NCBI RefSeq assembly: GCF_031877795.1
Contig: NC_133932.1
Span: 137,318,841-137,382,840, forward strand
Length of the DNA stretch: 64,000 bases
Direction of reading: 5' to 3'
Origin: Strix aluco
Lineage: Eukaryota; Chordata; Aves; Strigiformes; Strigidae
The translations under genes were made by a program, and so were the position numbers. Every line of letters starts with the position of its first letter. Positions within the stretch are counted from its first letter, which is position 1. This document shows, in pieces, positions 12,120-21,283 of this stretch. The notes under the pieces are model-generated. The model was not told the DNA's origin and searched no databases. It was given only the letters and a program-made list of their open reading frames with translations.

Positions 12120-12781
12120 TGTGACTTGCGGAAACACGACCCCACAACCTGTAAGGTTATAAAGTAGGTATGTTTATTCAGCGCTGAGACGCACAGGGCA
12201 TCCCACAACCGTGCGCACCTCTCGTGGCACCTTGTCTTGGCTTTATACTACAAAGCATCACATATTCACAATACGCCTATACATATGCATGACCTATCCC
12301 CGCTTCGCATTATATATAATGAGCCTGAAAGTCTTTTTCACATGTTCCGTCCCAGTCTCCTCCCAGTCGCGTCTGCGCAGCGTGTCCCGGTGGTCATGGG
12401 CTGGGGTCGCAGAGATGAAGTAGCTCCTCTTCCTCACTGTTGAACTTTTTACCTCCCTACCTTGCGCAGTCTCTGTCGCCTCCTGGACTCAGGCCGGACC
12501 ATAGGGTTGCTTTTGACCAGTTTTTAGGGCCGTCTTCCTATTCCATCAGCAAGCGTTCCCTCACAGCTTCCATTAATCAAGGTTTCCATATTGTTCTGAT
12601 CTCCGGCCCATCGACTATGATCTATTATCCTATTTAATCTTAGTTATCTTTTAACTAATGGGCCTCTAGCCCCCAGCCTGATCTCTAAGTCTTCCATCCT
12701 TATCTCTAAACTAAGTTATACCTCCGTTTCTTGAGTGCCTAATTTCTATATCCTATTTTCATTTCCTAGCTTCTCATCTCA
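12120..12781 (-). mobile_element. 3' LTR of an older minus-strand endogenous retrovirus
   Basis: On the minus strand this reads from TGAGATGAGAAGCTAGG after a polypurine tract (agaaaaggggggaa, about 12783-12797) to an AATAAA (plus 12173-12178) and an end in GTCACA. The adjoining minus-strand coding tail ends at a TAG a few codons inside the LTR, a common retroviral arrangement. About 660 bp. The other LTR and most of the internal region are missing. Confidence 0.7.
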
Positions 12782-12806
12782 ATTCCCCCCTTTTCTAAGA
12801 CATCAG
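12782..12806 (-). pseudogene. Remnant coding tail of the older ERV, downstream part
   Basis: Minus-strand codons here continue those at 19302-19402 and read ...TDVLEKGGIEMRS then stop, running across the polypurine tract into the LTR. It is probably the C-terminal tail of the older virus's envelope or a late gene; the protein is too short to assign. The young provirus splits it. Confidence 0.6.
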
Positions 12807-13141
12807 TGTGGAGCAGTTTGCTAACAACTGGCTACGTGAGAAAGGGCACAGCACCGAGGAACTGCTGACAACGGCAACGTGATGGGAGAATACCGAAAAG
12901 TATCAAAGAAGAACAAAGAACAGAAGCAGGACTATGTAGAAGGCCTTGCAGAAATCATAAAGGGAGAGATTGGTATTTAACCTTAGCAACCAATGTATCT
13001 AACCTTAGCAACCTATAAGGAGCTTGCTTTTTGCAATATGTATGAACTAATTATTGTGGATATAAAAGAAGTGTGAGTACTAATAAAGTTGAGCCTTTGT
13101 GCATTATATGATGGCTGGGCTCCCTCTGCGTTCTTTCAACA
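12807..13141 (+). repeat. 5' LTR of the young provirus
   Basis: 335 bp, TG...CA ends. TATAAAAG at 13061-13068 and AATAAA at 13082-13087 mark the U3/R region. The first ~75 bp also encode the end of the env frame when read in the 3' copy. Confidence 0.93.
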
Positions 13142-13143
13142 AG

Positions 13144-13161
13144 TGGTGACCCCGACGTGAT
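13144..13161 (+). other. Primer binding site, tRNA-Trp type
   Basis: TGGTGACCCCGACGTGAT begins two bases after the 5' LTR. It matches the tRNA-Trp primer site used by avian leukosis-type viruses (established knowledge). 13162-13378 is untranslated leader. Confidence 0.85.
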
Positions 13162-13378
13162 CCGTGCCAAAGGACGTGATCTGCTAACGACGTGATACGT
13201 GCCAAAGGACGTATAGGGCACCACTAAGGATAAAGACCAGAGAAGGTTATTCAGGTCCTTAAGCAGTGAGGACGGCGAAAGGCGACTAAAAGGGCCCGCG
13301 CCCAGGGTGTCATAAGAGGTGAGCCCTGCTGATACGTGCTGCCGAGACCTGGAAAGGCTGCAACGGAAAAATTCAGGT

Positions 13379-15076
13379 ATGGACAGGCAAGCAGCATATG
13401 ATTTATTTGCATCCTGGCTGACACAATGCCGGGTTGAGGGAATAGATGTAAAAAAGGATCTTCAGGGGCTTTTAGCTTATGGGGTAGAGCAAGGTTGTTT
13501 TATTAATCCACATACAGTTCATGAGTTATCGGAATGGCGAAAATTTGGAGATAAGTTATGGGAATTAACATTGAACGATGATAAGACAACAAAAAAGTTG
13601 GGAAAGTTATGGAGGATGGTTCATAATGAATTGCTAAGGTATCAGGCGGAAAAAAGAGCTGCACAGAGCGCAATTGCGGCAAAAGAGAAAAACACCAGAT
13701 ATGGGGAGGAGGAAACTAGGTGGCCATTACCGCCTACGTTTCGTGAGCTTGTTTTACCACCTTTACGTTCTGACGAGAAGGGACAGGAAAGCTCAGAACG
13801 AGTTCTCCCTACCGCTCCCCCCGTTTCCGCCCTGAGTAGCCCTGACGCGTCCAGCCAGACTGTGACGCCGGAAAGCGAGAATTCTACTCCTGGCTCAGAA
13901 GATGGGCTGGGGATAGAGATCGCTAAAGAAAGGTGTCGGGCTTGGAATGCATTGGCACGAGAGGGGTTAGAAAAAGGGGATGAGGAGATGACTCAGATGG
14001 CGACAGCAATGGCTTTTCCAGTTCAGTTTCAGCCGAACCCAGCTGGTGGAATAAATGCTACTGTTACGGCATTAGATTGGAAGCTTTTATCACAATTGCG
14101 CTCTACAGTGAGTTCTTATGGTGTTACTGGTGAACCGGTTCGTCAAATGTTAGATTATCTCTGGAGCACTCAACTTCTTTTGCCTGCAGATTGTCGGGGT
14201 ATAGCAAAGTTAATTTTCTCTCCTAGTCAGTGGTTGTTGTTTAATGCGCATTGGCAAGCGAGAGTGTTAGAATCGGTAGCGGTACAGCGGCAAGCAGGAG
14301 ATCCATTACAAGGGATTACAATGGATGAATTAATGGGGTTAGGACCTTATGCTAGAGTAGAAGCTCAAGCATTGCTTGGTCCGGATAAGGTGAGAGAGGC
14401 AATGAGGTTAGTGAGAGAGGCCATAGAGCAAGTGAAAGAGCCAGGCGGAGTTCCAATGTATATGGGAATTAAGCAAGGGAGAGAAGAAACTTTGGGCAGT
14501 TTTGTAGATAAGTTGGTGAATGCAATTGAAAAAGCAAGAGTACCTAATTTCATGCAGGGTGCTCTCTTAAAACAATGTATTTCACAAAATGGCAATCCTG
14601 CTACAAAGAGTTTGCTGAATACATTAGGGGCAAATTGGACTGTAGAGGAGGCACTTGAAAAGGCGTCATCGATACCCACTGGACCTCAGGCTTTTCTTGT
14701 AGAGGCAATAAAGAAATTAGGGGAAGGAATGAAAGAACAGGCTCAGGCTACTCAAAGTCAGGTTATGGCAGCCCTTGCGCCTCTCCAGACTTCAGCAGCA
14801 ACAGCAGTTAAAGTGCAAACACCTCAAAAGGGGCAGCTGCGGTGTTACCGATGCGGAGCTCCAGGGCATGTACGAAAGAGTTGTACAGCCAGAAATGTAT
14901 GGTGTCAAACTTGCCGATCCAACTCCCATAATGAGGGGGCTTGCAGCAGACGGTCGGGAAACTCCACACGGAGCGCGTTCGCCGGCCGCCGCGCAACGAC
15001 GAAAATTGCAGCCGCAGCGCAGTCCTTCAACCCGCCACCCAGGGAAGTCTCGGGTTGGACCTGGCAGCAGCAGTAG
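13379..15076 (+). CDS. gag: Provirus gag polyprotein, 565 aa, open
   Basis: Gag builds the virus core: matrix, capsid, nucleocapsid. The ATG at 13379 (MDRQAAYDLFASWL) was chosen over an in-frame GTG at 13319, as the matrix begins there. A variable P/S-rich middle precedes the capsid, whose start lies near FPVQFQPNPAGG. The major homology region is around residues 364-383 (IKQGREETLGSFVDKL). Two zinc knuckles of C-x2-C-x4-H-x4-C form start at C489 and C509. No internal stop is present. Length is ordinary for a beta-type Gag. The frame overlaps pro, to which ribosomes would shift at 14956. Confidence 0.92.
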   Translation: MDRQAAYDLFASWLTQCRVEGIDVKKDLQGLLAYGVEQGCFINPHTVHELSEWRKFGDKLWELTLNDDKTTKKLGKLWRMVHNELLRYQAEKRAAQSAIAAKEKNTRYGEEETRWPLPPTFRELVLPPLRSDEKGQESSERVLPTAPPVSALSSPDASSQTVTPESENSTPGSEDGLGIEIAKERCRAWNALAREGLEKGDEEMTQMATAMAFPVQFQPNPAGGINATVTALDWKLLSQLRSTVSSYGVTGEPVRQMLDYLWSTQLLLPADCRGIAKLIFSPSQWLLFNAHWQARVLESVAVQRQAGDPLQGITMDELMGLGPYARVEAQALLGPDKVREAMRLVREAIEQVKEPGGVPMYMGIKQGREETLGSFVDKLVNAIEKARVPNFMQGALLKQCISQNGNPATKSLLNTLGANWTVEEALEKASSIPTGPQAFLVEAIKKLGEGMKEQAQATQSQVMAALAPLQTSAATAVKVQTPQKGQLRCYRCGAPGHVRKSCTARNVWCQTCRSNSHNEGACSRRSGNSTRSAFAGRRATTKIAAAAQSFNPPPREVSGWTWQQQ

Positions 15077-15753
15077 ATGTTATCCTGTTAACAAATAATC
15101 CTCAAACAATATCGACGAATGTACGAGGACCTATCATTATTAATGGGAGAGCCATGGGAGCTTTATTATTAGGAAGATCATCGGCATCGCAATGTGGACT
15201 ATTTGTTTTACCGGGAGTTATCGATGCAGATTATGAAGGTGAAATCTATATTATGGCATATACACTGAATCCACCAGTAAAGATTGCACGGGGACAACGG
15301 ATTGCACAGCTGGTGCCCCTGCCACAAGTGACTCAAACAATACAACCAGTGACTGAAAAGAGTCGCGGAAACAAAGGCTTCGGATCTACAGGAAGCCTGA
15401 CCCTGCTAACACTGAATCTGAGTACGAGACCCAGAAAGACTGTTCATCTGTCATTTCAAGGTAACACAATAACTGTGGAAGGGTTGTTAGACACAGGCGC
15501 AGATTCCAGCGTACTGTCGCCTTCTTCTTGGCCACAAGGCTGGCCGTTACAAGAGCATACCACTACCATTACTGGCGTGGGTGGTTTAACTTTAGCTAAT
15601 CGAACGCCGCCCCTACAATTAACAATTGAAGGACAAACAGTCACAGCGGTGCTTGCTGTAGTGCAATTACCTCCAGGGGTAAACTGTTTAATTGGAAGAG
15701 ATGTGTTAGCACAAATGGGAATAGTTTTGACAAACGATCACCATTTATTCTAA
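14941..15753 (+). CDS. pro: Provirus pro: dUTPase plus aspartic protease
   Basis: Made as a Gag-Pro fusion by frameshift, so the listed start is the edge of the open frame and not an initiation codon. Counting from that edge, residues about 34-151 are a dUTPase: GSLGLDLAA, then GRSSASQCGLFVLPG, and the C-terminal RGNKGFGSTG. The protease follows, with its active site LLDTGADSS (Asp-Thr-Gly at 184-186) and the closing motif LIGRDVLAQMG. Dimeric protease cuts the polyproteins; dUTPase lowers dUTP in non-dividing cells. Both look intact. Confidence 0.9.
   Translation: MQQTVGKLHTERVRRPPRNDENCSRSAVLQPATQGSLGLDLAAAVDVILLTNNPQTISTNVRGPIIINGRAMGALLLGRSSASQCGLFVLPGVIDADYEGEIYIMAYTLNPPVKIARGQRIAQLVPLPQVTQTIQPVTEKSRGNKGFGSTGSLTLLTLNLSTRPRKTVHLSFQGNTITVEGLLDTGADSSVLSPSSWPQGWPLQEHTTTITGVGGLTLANRTPPLQLTIEGQTVTAVLAVVQLPPGVNCLIGRDVLAQMGIVLTNDHHLF
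14956..14962 (+). promoter_or_regulatory. gag-pro -1 frameshift slippery site G GGA AAC
   Basis: In the Gag frame the bases read TCG-GGA-AAC, so the heptamer fits X-XXY-YYZ exactly. The pro frame is -1 relative to gag and is open here, and the site lies just after the second zinc knuckle, the usual place. A downstream pseudoknot was not modelled. Confidence 0.8.
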
Positions 15754-18365
15754 TGGCCATTGCTTGGACTTTCCCGATCCCTATAACTTGGACATCTGAC
15801 GATCCAATATGGGTAAAGCAATGGCCACTAAAAAGGGAAAGTCTTGAGCAAGCACACCTGCTAGTACAAGAACAATATCAGCAAGGACATTTAAGATTAT
15901 CTACTAGTCCTTGGAATACTCCGATATTTGTCATAAAAAAGAAATCAGGCAAATATCGACTTTTGCATGACCTTAGGGAAGTAAACAAACAAATGGAACC
16001 AATGGGGGCTTTACAACCAGGTATGCCAAATCCAGCTATGTTACCTTATGAATGGCCTATATTGATTGTGGACTTAAAAGATTGTTTCTTTACGATTCCG
16101 CTTCATGAAAAGGACATGCGCCGATTTGCTTTCACTTTACCAACAATAAATAGAGAAGGGCCAGATCAACGGTTTGAATGGACAGTTTTACCACAAGGAA
16201 TGAGAAATAGTCCAACTTTATGTCAGATTTTTGTAGATGCAGCCTTACAGCCATTACGTCAAAAATGGACTAATGTTATAATTTATCACTATATGGATGA
16301 TATATTATTTGCACAGAAAGAACCATTTACAGAAACACAGATAAAAGAAATTGTAAACACCCTTGCAGAGCAAAGATTGGTAATTGCACCAGAAAAGATA
16401 CAAAAAACAGCTCCATGGAAGTATTTGGGATTGTCTTTGATGAAACAAATAGTAACACCACAAAAATTGACAATTAATCCTGAAATTTCAACACTGCACG
16501 ATGCTCAGAAGCTATTAGGAGATTTACAATGGCTAAAACCTATAGTGGGCATCCCAAACGAACTTTTACAGCAATTACGACCACTGTTAAAAGGAAATGA
16601 CCCTGCACAGGTGGTGTCTTTATCAGCAGACCAGAAGCGAGTGCTACAACAGATTATGGATCGTATTACTTCTGGACAAGTGCGTCGGAGAGATGCTGAG
16701 CTCCCCCTGGACATACTTGTGTGGATGGGTTCACAGCATTTGCTCGGAGCTATTACGCAGTCTAAAAAGAAAACGGGGGAGACATGGGTGCTAGAATGGA
16801 TCACGCCAGCATTACAACAATCAAAATCTTTACTTCAAAGAATTGAGGCACTAGCAAATTTAGTAAAGAAAGGTCGTGTGCGAGTTATTCAAATAAGTGG
16901 AAGAGAACCTCAATTCATATACTGTCCAATGCAGAAGGAAACCATGCAATGGTACCTGGCAAATAGCACAGCATTGCAGGAAGCCATGTTAAATGGGCCA
17001 ATGATGTTGTCAACTGATCAATTATCTATGGAACCTTTGAGATGGTTAGGACAATTACACTGGATTGAACAGCCAAAAAGACAACAGGCGCCGATTCCGA
17101 ATGCCATCACAGTTTATACAGATGCAGGAAAGAAATCTCGGACAGCAGCTATAACGTGGCAAGAAGATAATACATGGAAACACGAGATATTAAAAGCCAC
17201 AGCACAAGACACACTACAAACTTTGGAACTGTTGGCAGTAGTTTGGGCGATGGTTAAGTTTAATGGACCATTGAATATTGTAACTGATTCTATGTATGTA
17301 GCAGGAATAGTAGCAAGGAGAGAAGATGCAGAAATCAGGGAAGTACAAAATAAGCGTCTCTATGAGTTGTTCTTACAATTACAGAGGGCCATAAAAATAA
17401 GGGAACAACCGTATGCTGTCATCCATGTTAGGAGTCATAAATGGGATATAGGACTTGGGGAAGGTAATGCTCGAGCGGACAAGTTGGTATCCACTGTTGT
17501 ACATGTTCCCATGCCGAAAGACAAATTGGCAAAAGAAGCACATGACATATTCCACCAGAATGCAAAAGGGCTAAAAACACAATTTGGCATCACAATGGCG
17601 GAGGCAACGGCCATAGTAAAAACATGCCCTGTTTGTAGTTTTCACAATAAAGGGGTTGGTATTGGAATAGGAGTCAATCCTAGAGGGACGAAATCTAATG
17701 AAGTATGGCAAATGGATGTGACTCACATACAAAGCTTTGGTAGACTTAAATATGTACATGTTACTATAGATACTTATAGCAAATATATATGGGCCTCTGC
17801 ACAGAGTGGGGAAAAGGCTATACAGGTAATCAGACACTTAACATGTTGTTTTGCAATAATGGGAGTCCCGAATACTATAAAGACAGACAATGGACCAGCA
17901 TATGTCGGAAGTCGAATGCAAAGATTTTTAAACAAGTGGGGAGTGAAGCATGTAACAGGGATACCGCACTCTCCCACAGGACAGGCCATAGTTGAGAGAG
18001 CAAATGGTACCTTGAAACGTTATGTAACAAAATATCAGGAAATACAGGATGTACAAGAAAGATTAGCAAAAACATTATTTGTAATGAATCACTTGTGTAT
18101 ATTTGGAGACGCAGAACAACCACCAGCTATGTTACATTATGAAAAGGCAAAAGTAAGTGAGGGAAGGAAAGAGATATGGGTAAATTATAAGGATCCAAAA
18201 GATGGATTGTGGAAAGGACCAGCTAAAGTAGTAATATGGGGAAGGGGATATCTTTGTGTTTCTACACCAACAGGCACCGTATGGGTTCCAGCGAGATGGG
18301 CGAAACCTGCCGCACCTCCCAATGACACCAGAGGAGAGACAAGCTCATCGACAGCGACTGATTAA
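15753..18365 (+). CDS. pol: Provirus pol: reverse transcriptase, RNase H, integrase
   Basis: Residues are counted from the ATG at 15753; expression is expected as a -1 fusion from pro, and the pol frame is open upstream of that ATG. Reverse transcriptase has its first catalytic Asp at D107 (VDLKD) and YMDD at 180-183. RNase H starts near YTDAG (D457) with TDSMYVAG and NARADKL further on. Integrase shows an HHCC zinc motif ending CPVCSFH and the DDE triad D655, D712 and E748, with exactly 35 residues between the last two, then a C-terminal domain (GPAKVVIWGRG). No stop or frameshift is seen, so this copy is a candidate for activity. Confidence 0.93.
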   Translation: MAIAWTFPIPITWTSDDPIWVKQWPLKRESLEQAHLLVQEQYQQGHLRLSTSPWNTPIFVIKKKSGKYRLLHDLREVNKQMEPMGALQPGMPNPAMLPYEWPILIVDLKDCFFTIPLHEKDMRRFAFTLPTINREGPDQRFEWTVLPQGMRNSPTLCQIFVDAALQPLRQKWTNVIIYHYMDDILFAQKEPFTETQIKEIVNTLAEQRLVIAPEKIQKTAPWKYLGLSLMKQIVTPQKLTINPEISTLHDAQKLLGDLQWLKPIVGIPNELLQQLRPLLKGNDPAQVVSLSADQKRVLQQIMDRITSGQVRRRDAELPLDILVWMGSQHLLGAITQSKKKTGETWVLEWITPALQQSKSLLQRIEALANLVKKGRVRVIQISGREPQFIYCPMQKETMQWYLANSTALQEAMLNGPMMLSTDQLSMEPLRWLGQLHWIEQPKRQQAPIPNAITVYTDAGKKSRTAAITWQEDNTWKHEILKATAQDTLQTLELLAVVWAMVKFNGPLNIVTDSMYVAGIVARREDAEIREVQNKRLYELFLQLQRAIKIREQPYAVIHVRSHKWDIGLGEGNARADKLVSTVVHVPMPKDKLAKEAHDIFHQNAKGLKTQFGITMAEATAIVKTCPVCSFHNKGVGIGIGVNPRGTKSNEVWQMDVTHIQSFGRLKYVHVTIDTYSKYIWASAQSGEKAIQVIRHLTCCFAIMGVPNTIKTDNGPAYVGSRMQRFLNKWGVKHVTGIPHSPTGQAIVERANGTLKRYVTKYQEIQDVQERLAKTLFVMNHLCIFGDAEQPPAMLHYEKAKVSEGRKEIWVNYKDPKDGLWKGPAKVVIWGRGYLCVSTPTGTVWVPARWAKPAAPPNDTRGETSSSTATD

Positions 18366-18398
18366 CCTGGGGCAGGGGTTATGCTTGTGTCTCTACAG

Positions 18399-19036
18399 AT
18401 GCCGGCCTTCGCTGGGTTCCTGCTCGGTGTGTTCGGCCTGTGCTGGAACCTGCATCAGGCTGAAGGATGGGTAGTTCCACAACCCAAGCAGAATATCTGG
18501 GTAACTTTGGTTGGCTTAGCAAACAGACTAACGCTACTTCTTTAGCTTTAAGTGGCCTTTTAACTGATGTTGATAGTGTTAGACATGCTACTTTACAGAA
18601 TAGAGCAGCTATAGATTTTTTGCTTTTAGCACAAGGCCATGGATGTGAGGAATTTGAAGGAATGTGTTGCATGAATTTGTCTGACCACTCAGAATCTATT
18701 TTTAAAAGCATACAACAGCTAAAGGATGGTGTCAAACATTTAACAGAAGAAGATGGATTAGATTGGTTAACAAGGATGTTTAAAGGATGGGGACTTTCAG
18801 GATGGTTAATATCTCTGATCAAGTCTATAGGGGTCATGATCTTGGTAATTGTGACTGTGCTTTTGATGTTGCCATGTATTGTCAGTCTTCTGCAAAGGGC
18901 CCTGCAGAAGACTGCCTCTGCAATATTTTTAGCACAAGTGCAAAAAGAAAACGGGGGAGATGTGGAGCAGTTTGCTAACAACTGGCTACGTGAGAAAGGG
19001 CACAGCACCGAGGAACTGCTGACAACGGCAACGTGA
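18399..19036 (+). pseudogene. env: Provirus env, surface subunit largely deleted and out of frame
   Basis: A leader frame starts at 18399 right after a splice-acceptor-like tctctacag. It shows a signal peptide core (FAGFLLGVFGLCW) and the first residues of a surface subunit, then stops at 18543. In a different frame (18467-19036) lies the ectodomain, membrane span (SIGVMILVIVTVLLMLPC) and tail of a transmembrane subunit, including a CX6CC-type motif (CEEFEGMCC) after a heptad-like region. The two parts meet near 18500-18530 without the receptor-binding region, cleavage site or fusion peptide. The tail ends 76 bp inside the 3' LTR. No functional envelope can come from this copy. Confidence 0.85.
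18942..18960 (+). other. Polypurine tract
   Basis: A purine-rich run ending GGGGGAGA abuts the 3' LTR and would prime plus-strand DNA synthesis. It lies inside the env tail frame. Confidence 0.8.
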
Positions 19037-19295
19037 TGGGAGAATACCGAAAAGTATCAAAGAAGAACAAAGAACAGAAGCAGGACTATGTAGAAGGCCT
19101 TGCAGAAATCATAAAGGGAGAGATTGGTATTTAACCTTAGCAACCAATGTATCTAACCTTAGCAACCTATAAGGAGCTTGCTTTTTGCAATATGTATGAA
19201 CTAATTATTGTGGATATAAAAGAAGTGTGAGTACTAATAAAGTTGAGCCTTTGTGCATTATATGATGGCTGGGCTCCCTCTGCGTTCTTTCAACA
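18961..19295 (+). repeat. 3' LTR of the young provirus
   Basis: 335 bp, no difference seen from 12807-13141. It is followed directly by the CATCAG duplication. Confidence 0.93.
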
Positions 19296-19301
19296 CATCA
19301 G

Positions 19302-19402
19302 TAAATTCTTTTACTGCCTTTAAATAAATTGACTCCTGATCTAACACTTTACAAAAGTACTTCTTTGATTCCAGCCTATGCCTAAGCTGATTCTTTTTCT
19401 TT
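19302..19402 (-). pseudogene. Remnant coding tail of the older ERV, upstream part
   Basis: On the minus strand an open frame reads QLRHRLESKKYFCKVL and then LDQESIYLKAVKEF, continuing at 12806 once the provirus and one copy of its duplication are set aside. This places the target of the young provirus inside the older virus. The fragment is too short to name the protein. Confidence 0.6.
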
Positions 19403-20160
19403 GCGCGAAGGTGCCAAGCATGGAGGACCTGTGGCAGCTGCCTGAGATAGACTCCGTGGGAAACCTCTCGTCAAGAGTCTCCGTTTCCTCGGGGAGTTCG
19501 TAGTATGTCGACACACCGGAGGACCGCCTACAGATGCCCAAGATACGCTCTCTGGGCTACCTGCCGTCTACATGCTCCAACTCCCCAAACAGTTTTTATT
19601 ATGTTGACACCCCGGAGGGCGTTTTTCCACTGCCTAAGATACACTCTGTGAGCCCCCCCTTGTCAAGCAGCTCCAGATCCACAGACACCCTCCCGGAGCG
19701 CGGGCCTGCTGCCATGGCGGAGCTGGTGGCACAAAAGCGCTCGGGAGCTGCCCAGTCCCCCGAGGATGATCAGGGGCTGGTCGCAACAGTGGGCTGGGGT
19801 GGGTGGGGAACAGCACCCCAAGGTGCCCTACCAGCCCCCCACCTGCAGGGAGGTGGAGGTGAAGCTGGGGCAGCCGGGAGGCAAAATGTGACTCAATGGG
19901 CAGAGAATGGAGCTGCAACAGGGGCTCCTGGACACAGACAAGGCTGTGGATGGGGACAAGATCAGCAGCAACAATGTGGCACCAGACAGGAGTGCCCGGC
20001 TCTGGGGGTGGCTCAAGGCCTCCTGGCAACGGTGCTTATGGTACTGCTGGTGCTTCCCCAAGCCCACGAGGTGACAGCGCTGGTCCCAGAGGAGCAACGG
20101 GCACGCCGCAGACAGCAGACAGGGGTGACACGGTCTCAAAACACGAAAAAATTAAAATGA
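19403..20160 (+). pseudogene. Edge copy of the array gene, exon 3 only, with stop and frameshift
   Basis: Homology to exon 3 begins at gcgcgaagg and includes ATGGAGGACCTGTGGCAG (19420). In that frame TAG at 19501 replaces the first Tyr codon of the 32-aa repeat. Beyond EDDQGLVAT the frame shifts, so the conserved C-terminal half is lost. Its divergence from the twelve intact copies is clearly larger than theirs from each other. Exons 1 and 2 are missing on this side; part of exon 2 lies at 12024-12119. Confidence 0.85.
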
Positions 20161-20810
20161 TCTTTTCTCCACCCCTGGTGCCGTGGTTCTTCCACCCAGC
20201 CCTTGATGCGCCTTCTCCCCCGTCCCTTTGCCAAACCTCCCCTTTGGGTCCCTTGCTGACCCCGCCCTCCTCTGCCGGGTCTCCCCCAGGTCCTGGCTCC
20301 GAGCTCCCCCGGGCTTTGTCACCTCCGTCCGGCCCTGCGTCCGTAAGCACCACGACGGGGACGTTTGCTTGGCCCAGAGCTGCTCCTGCCAGAGCAGGCA
20401 GGGACTGTGCCTGCCTTCACCCTGCCTCCTGACCCCCTCCAGAGCCCAGGGGCTGTGGGGCACCAACTGCAGTAACAGGGTGATTGGACAGGTCAGCTCA
20501 TTGGCTCTTTTCACCGAAAATCCAATCCCCTGAAGGCGCACAGCTGACTTCTCCATCCTCCTGCATTACCCACCAAGGGCACCCGGGCCCTGGGACAAAA
20601 GCAATCCCACGCATGGCTTTACCTTTCCCGATGCACGAATAACCCAGACTGTCTGCCCCAGCACAGCTTTAATGCCCACTGCGGGGACTTTATCCCCATC
20701 TACAGTACGTCGGGGGGTTGGTGGAGCGGGGCCACCCTGCTTGGCAGATCCTCTGCCATTGACTCACCAGGGGGCTTTTGCTAAATGCACCTCCCAGGGT
20801 TTGTTCCCAG

Positions 20811-21283
20811 TTCCTCGGTGAGAGAGGTCAGCTTTTGGGGAGCTCAGTCAGAGAGCTCGGTGAGAGAGCTCGGTGAAGGTGGATCTGCGTAGGCCCGCAG
20901 AGGCCTGGAGAAGCGGCAAGGCTTGGAGGAGAAGCAGGCCTTGGAAGAGAGATACGAAGCCGTGCTAGTGTGAAGAAGATGGCAGCACCGAGACTGCCTG
21001 CGTGGTATGGAACTGTTTGTGGGGTAAGAGTATTGATGACTGTCTAGTTGCTGATTTGCGTATTATGAAGTAAGAGCTTGGATGAGAGCAAAAGTATGTA
21101 TTATTGTATGAGTATGTATTAATGTAAGAAGAGAGAAAAAGAGATATTAAAGAACATAAACAGCCCCTGCCCTGCAGAAAGAAAGAAGAACATTGTGACG
21201 TGTGAATTATTTTGGCCGCTACAAGTTAATACAACTTACTACAACTCAGTAGAATTTAAAGCAACTTATTACATTTAATACAG
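20811..21283. repeat. AT-rich insert present in every unit spacer (first copy)
   Basis: About 470 bp from ttcctcggtgagag to tttaatacag stands out as AT-rich in GC-rich DNA. Further copies start at 24551, 28098, 31645 and correspondingly in each later unit. The part tgtgaagaagatggc...ggccgctaca (20970-21225) has TG/CA ends and an ATTAAA and could be an LTR remnant, but no clear target duplication was found. The decayed copy at 11311 lacks it. Confidence 0.5.

Larger units (their letters stand above)
12807..19295 (+). mobile_element. Young full-length class II endogenous provirus, env-deleted
   Basis: Order: LTR - PBS - gag - pro(dUTPase/protease) - pol - env remnant - PPT - LTR, 6489 bp. It is flanked by perfect 6-bp duplications CATCAG (12801-12806 and 19296-19301). 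The separate dUTPase-protease frame and two successive -1 steps are betaretrovirus-like. The tRNA-Trp type primer site and the transmembrane subunit recall avian alpharetroviruses. Composition is AT-rich against GC-rich surroundings. The two 335-bp LTRs look identical on visual comparison, so insertion is recent. Env is broken (see its entry), so extracellular spread would need an envelope from elsewhere. Confidence 0.93.

Noticed and set aside
13319-13378. Upstream extension of gag from 13319
   Set aside because: It would start at GTG; the ATG at 13379 begins a typical matrix sequence.
20970-21225. Solo LTR in each unit spacer
   Set aside because: TG/CA ends and an ATTAAA are present, but no target duplication was found, so it is only listed as a possible remnant.
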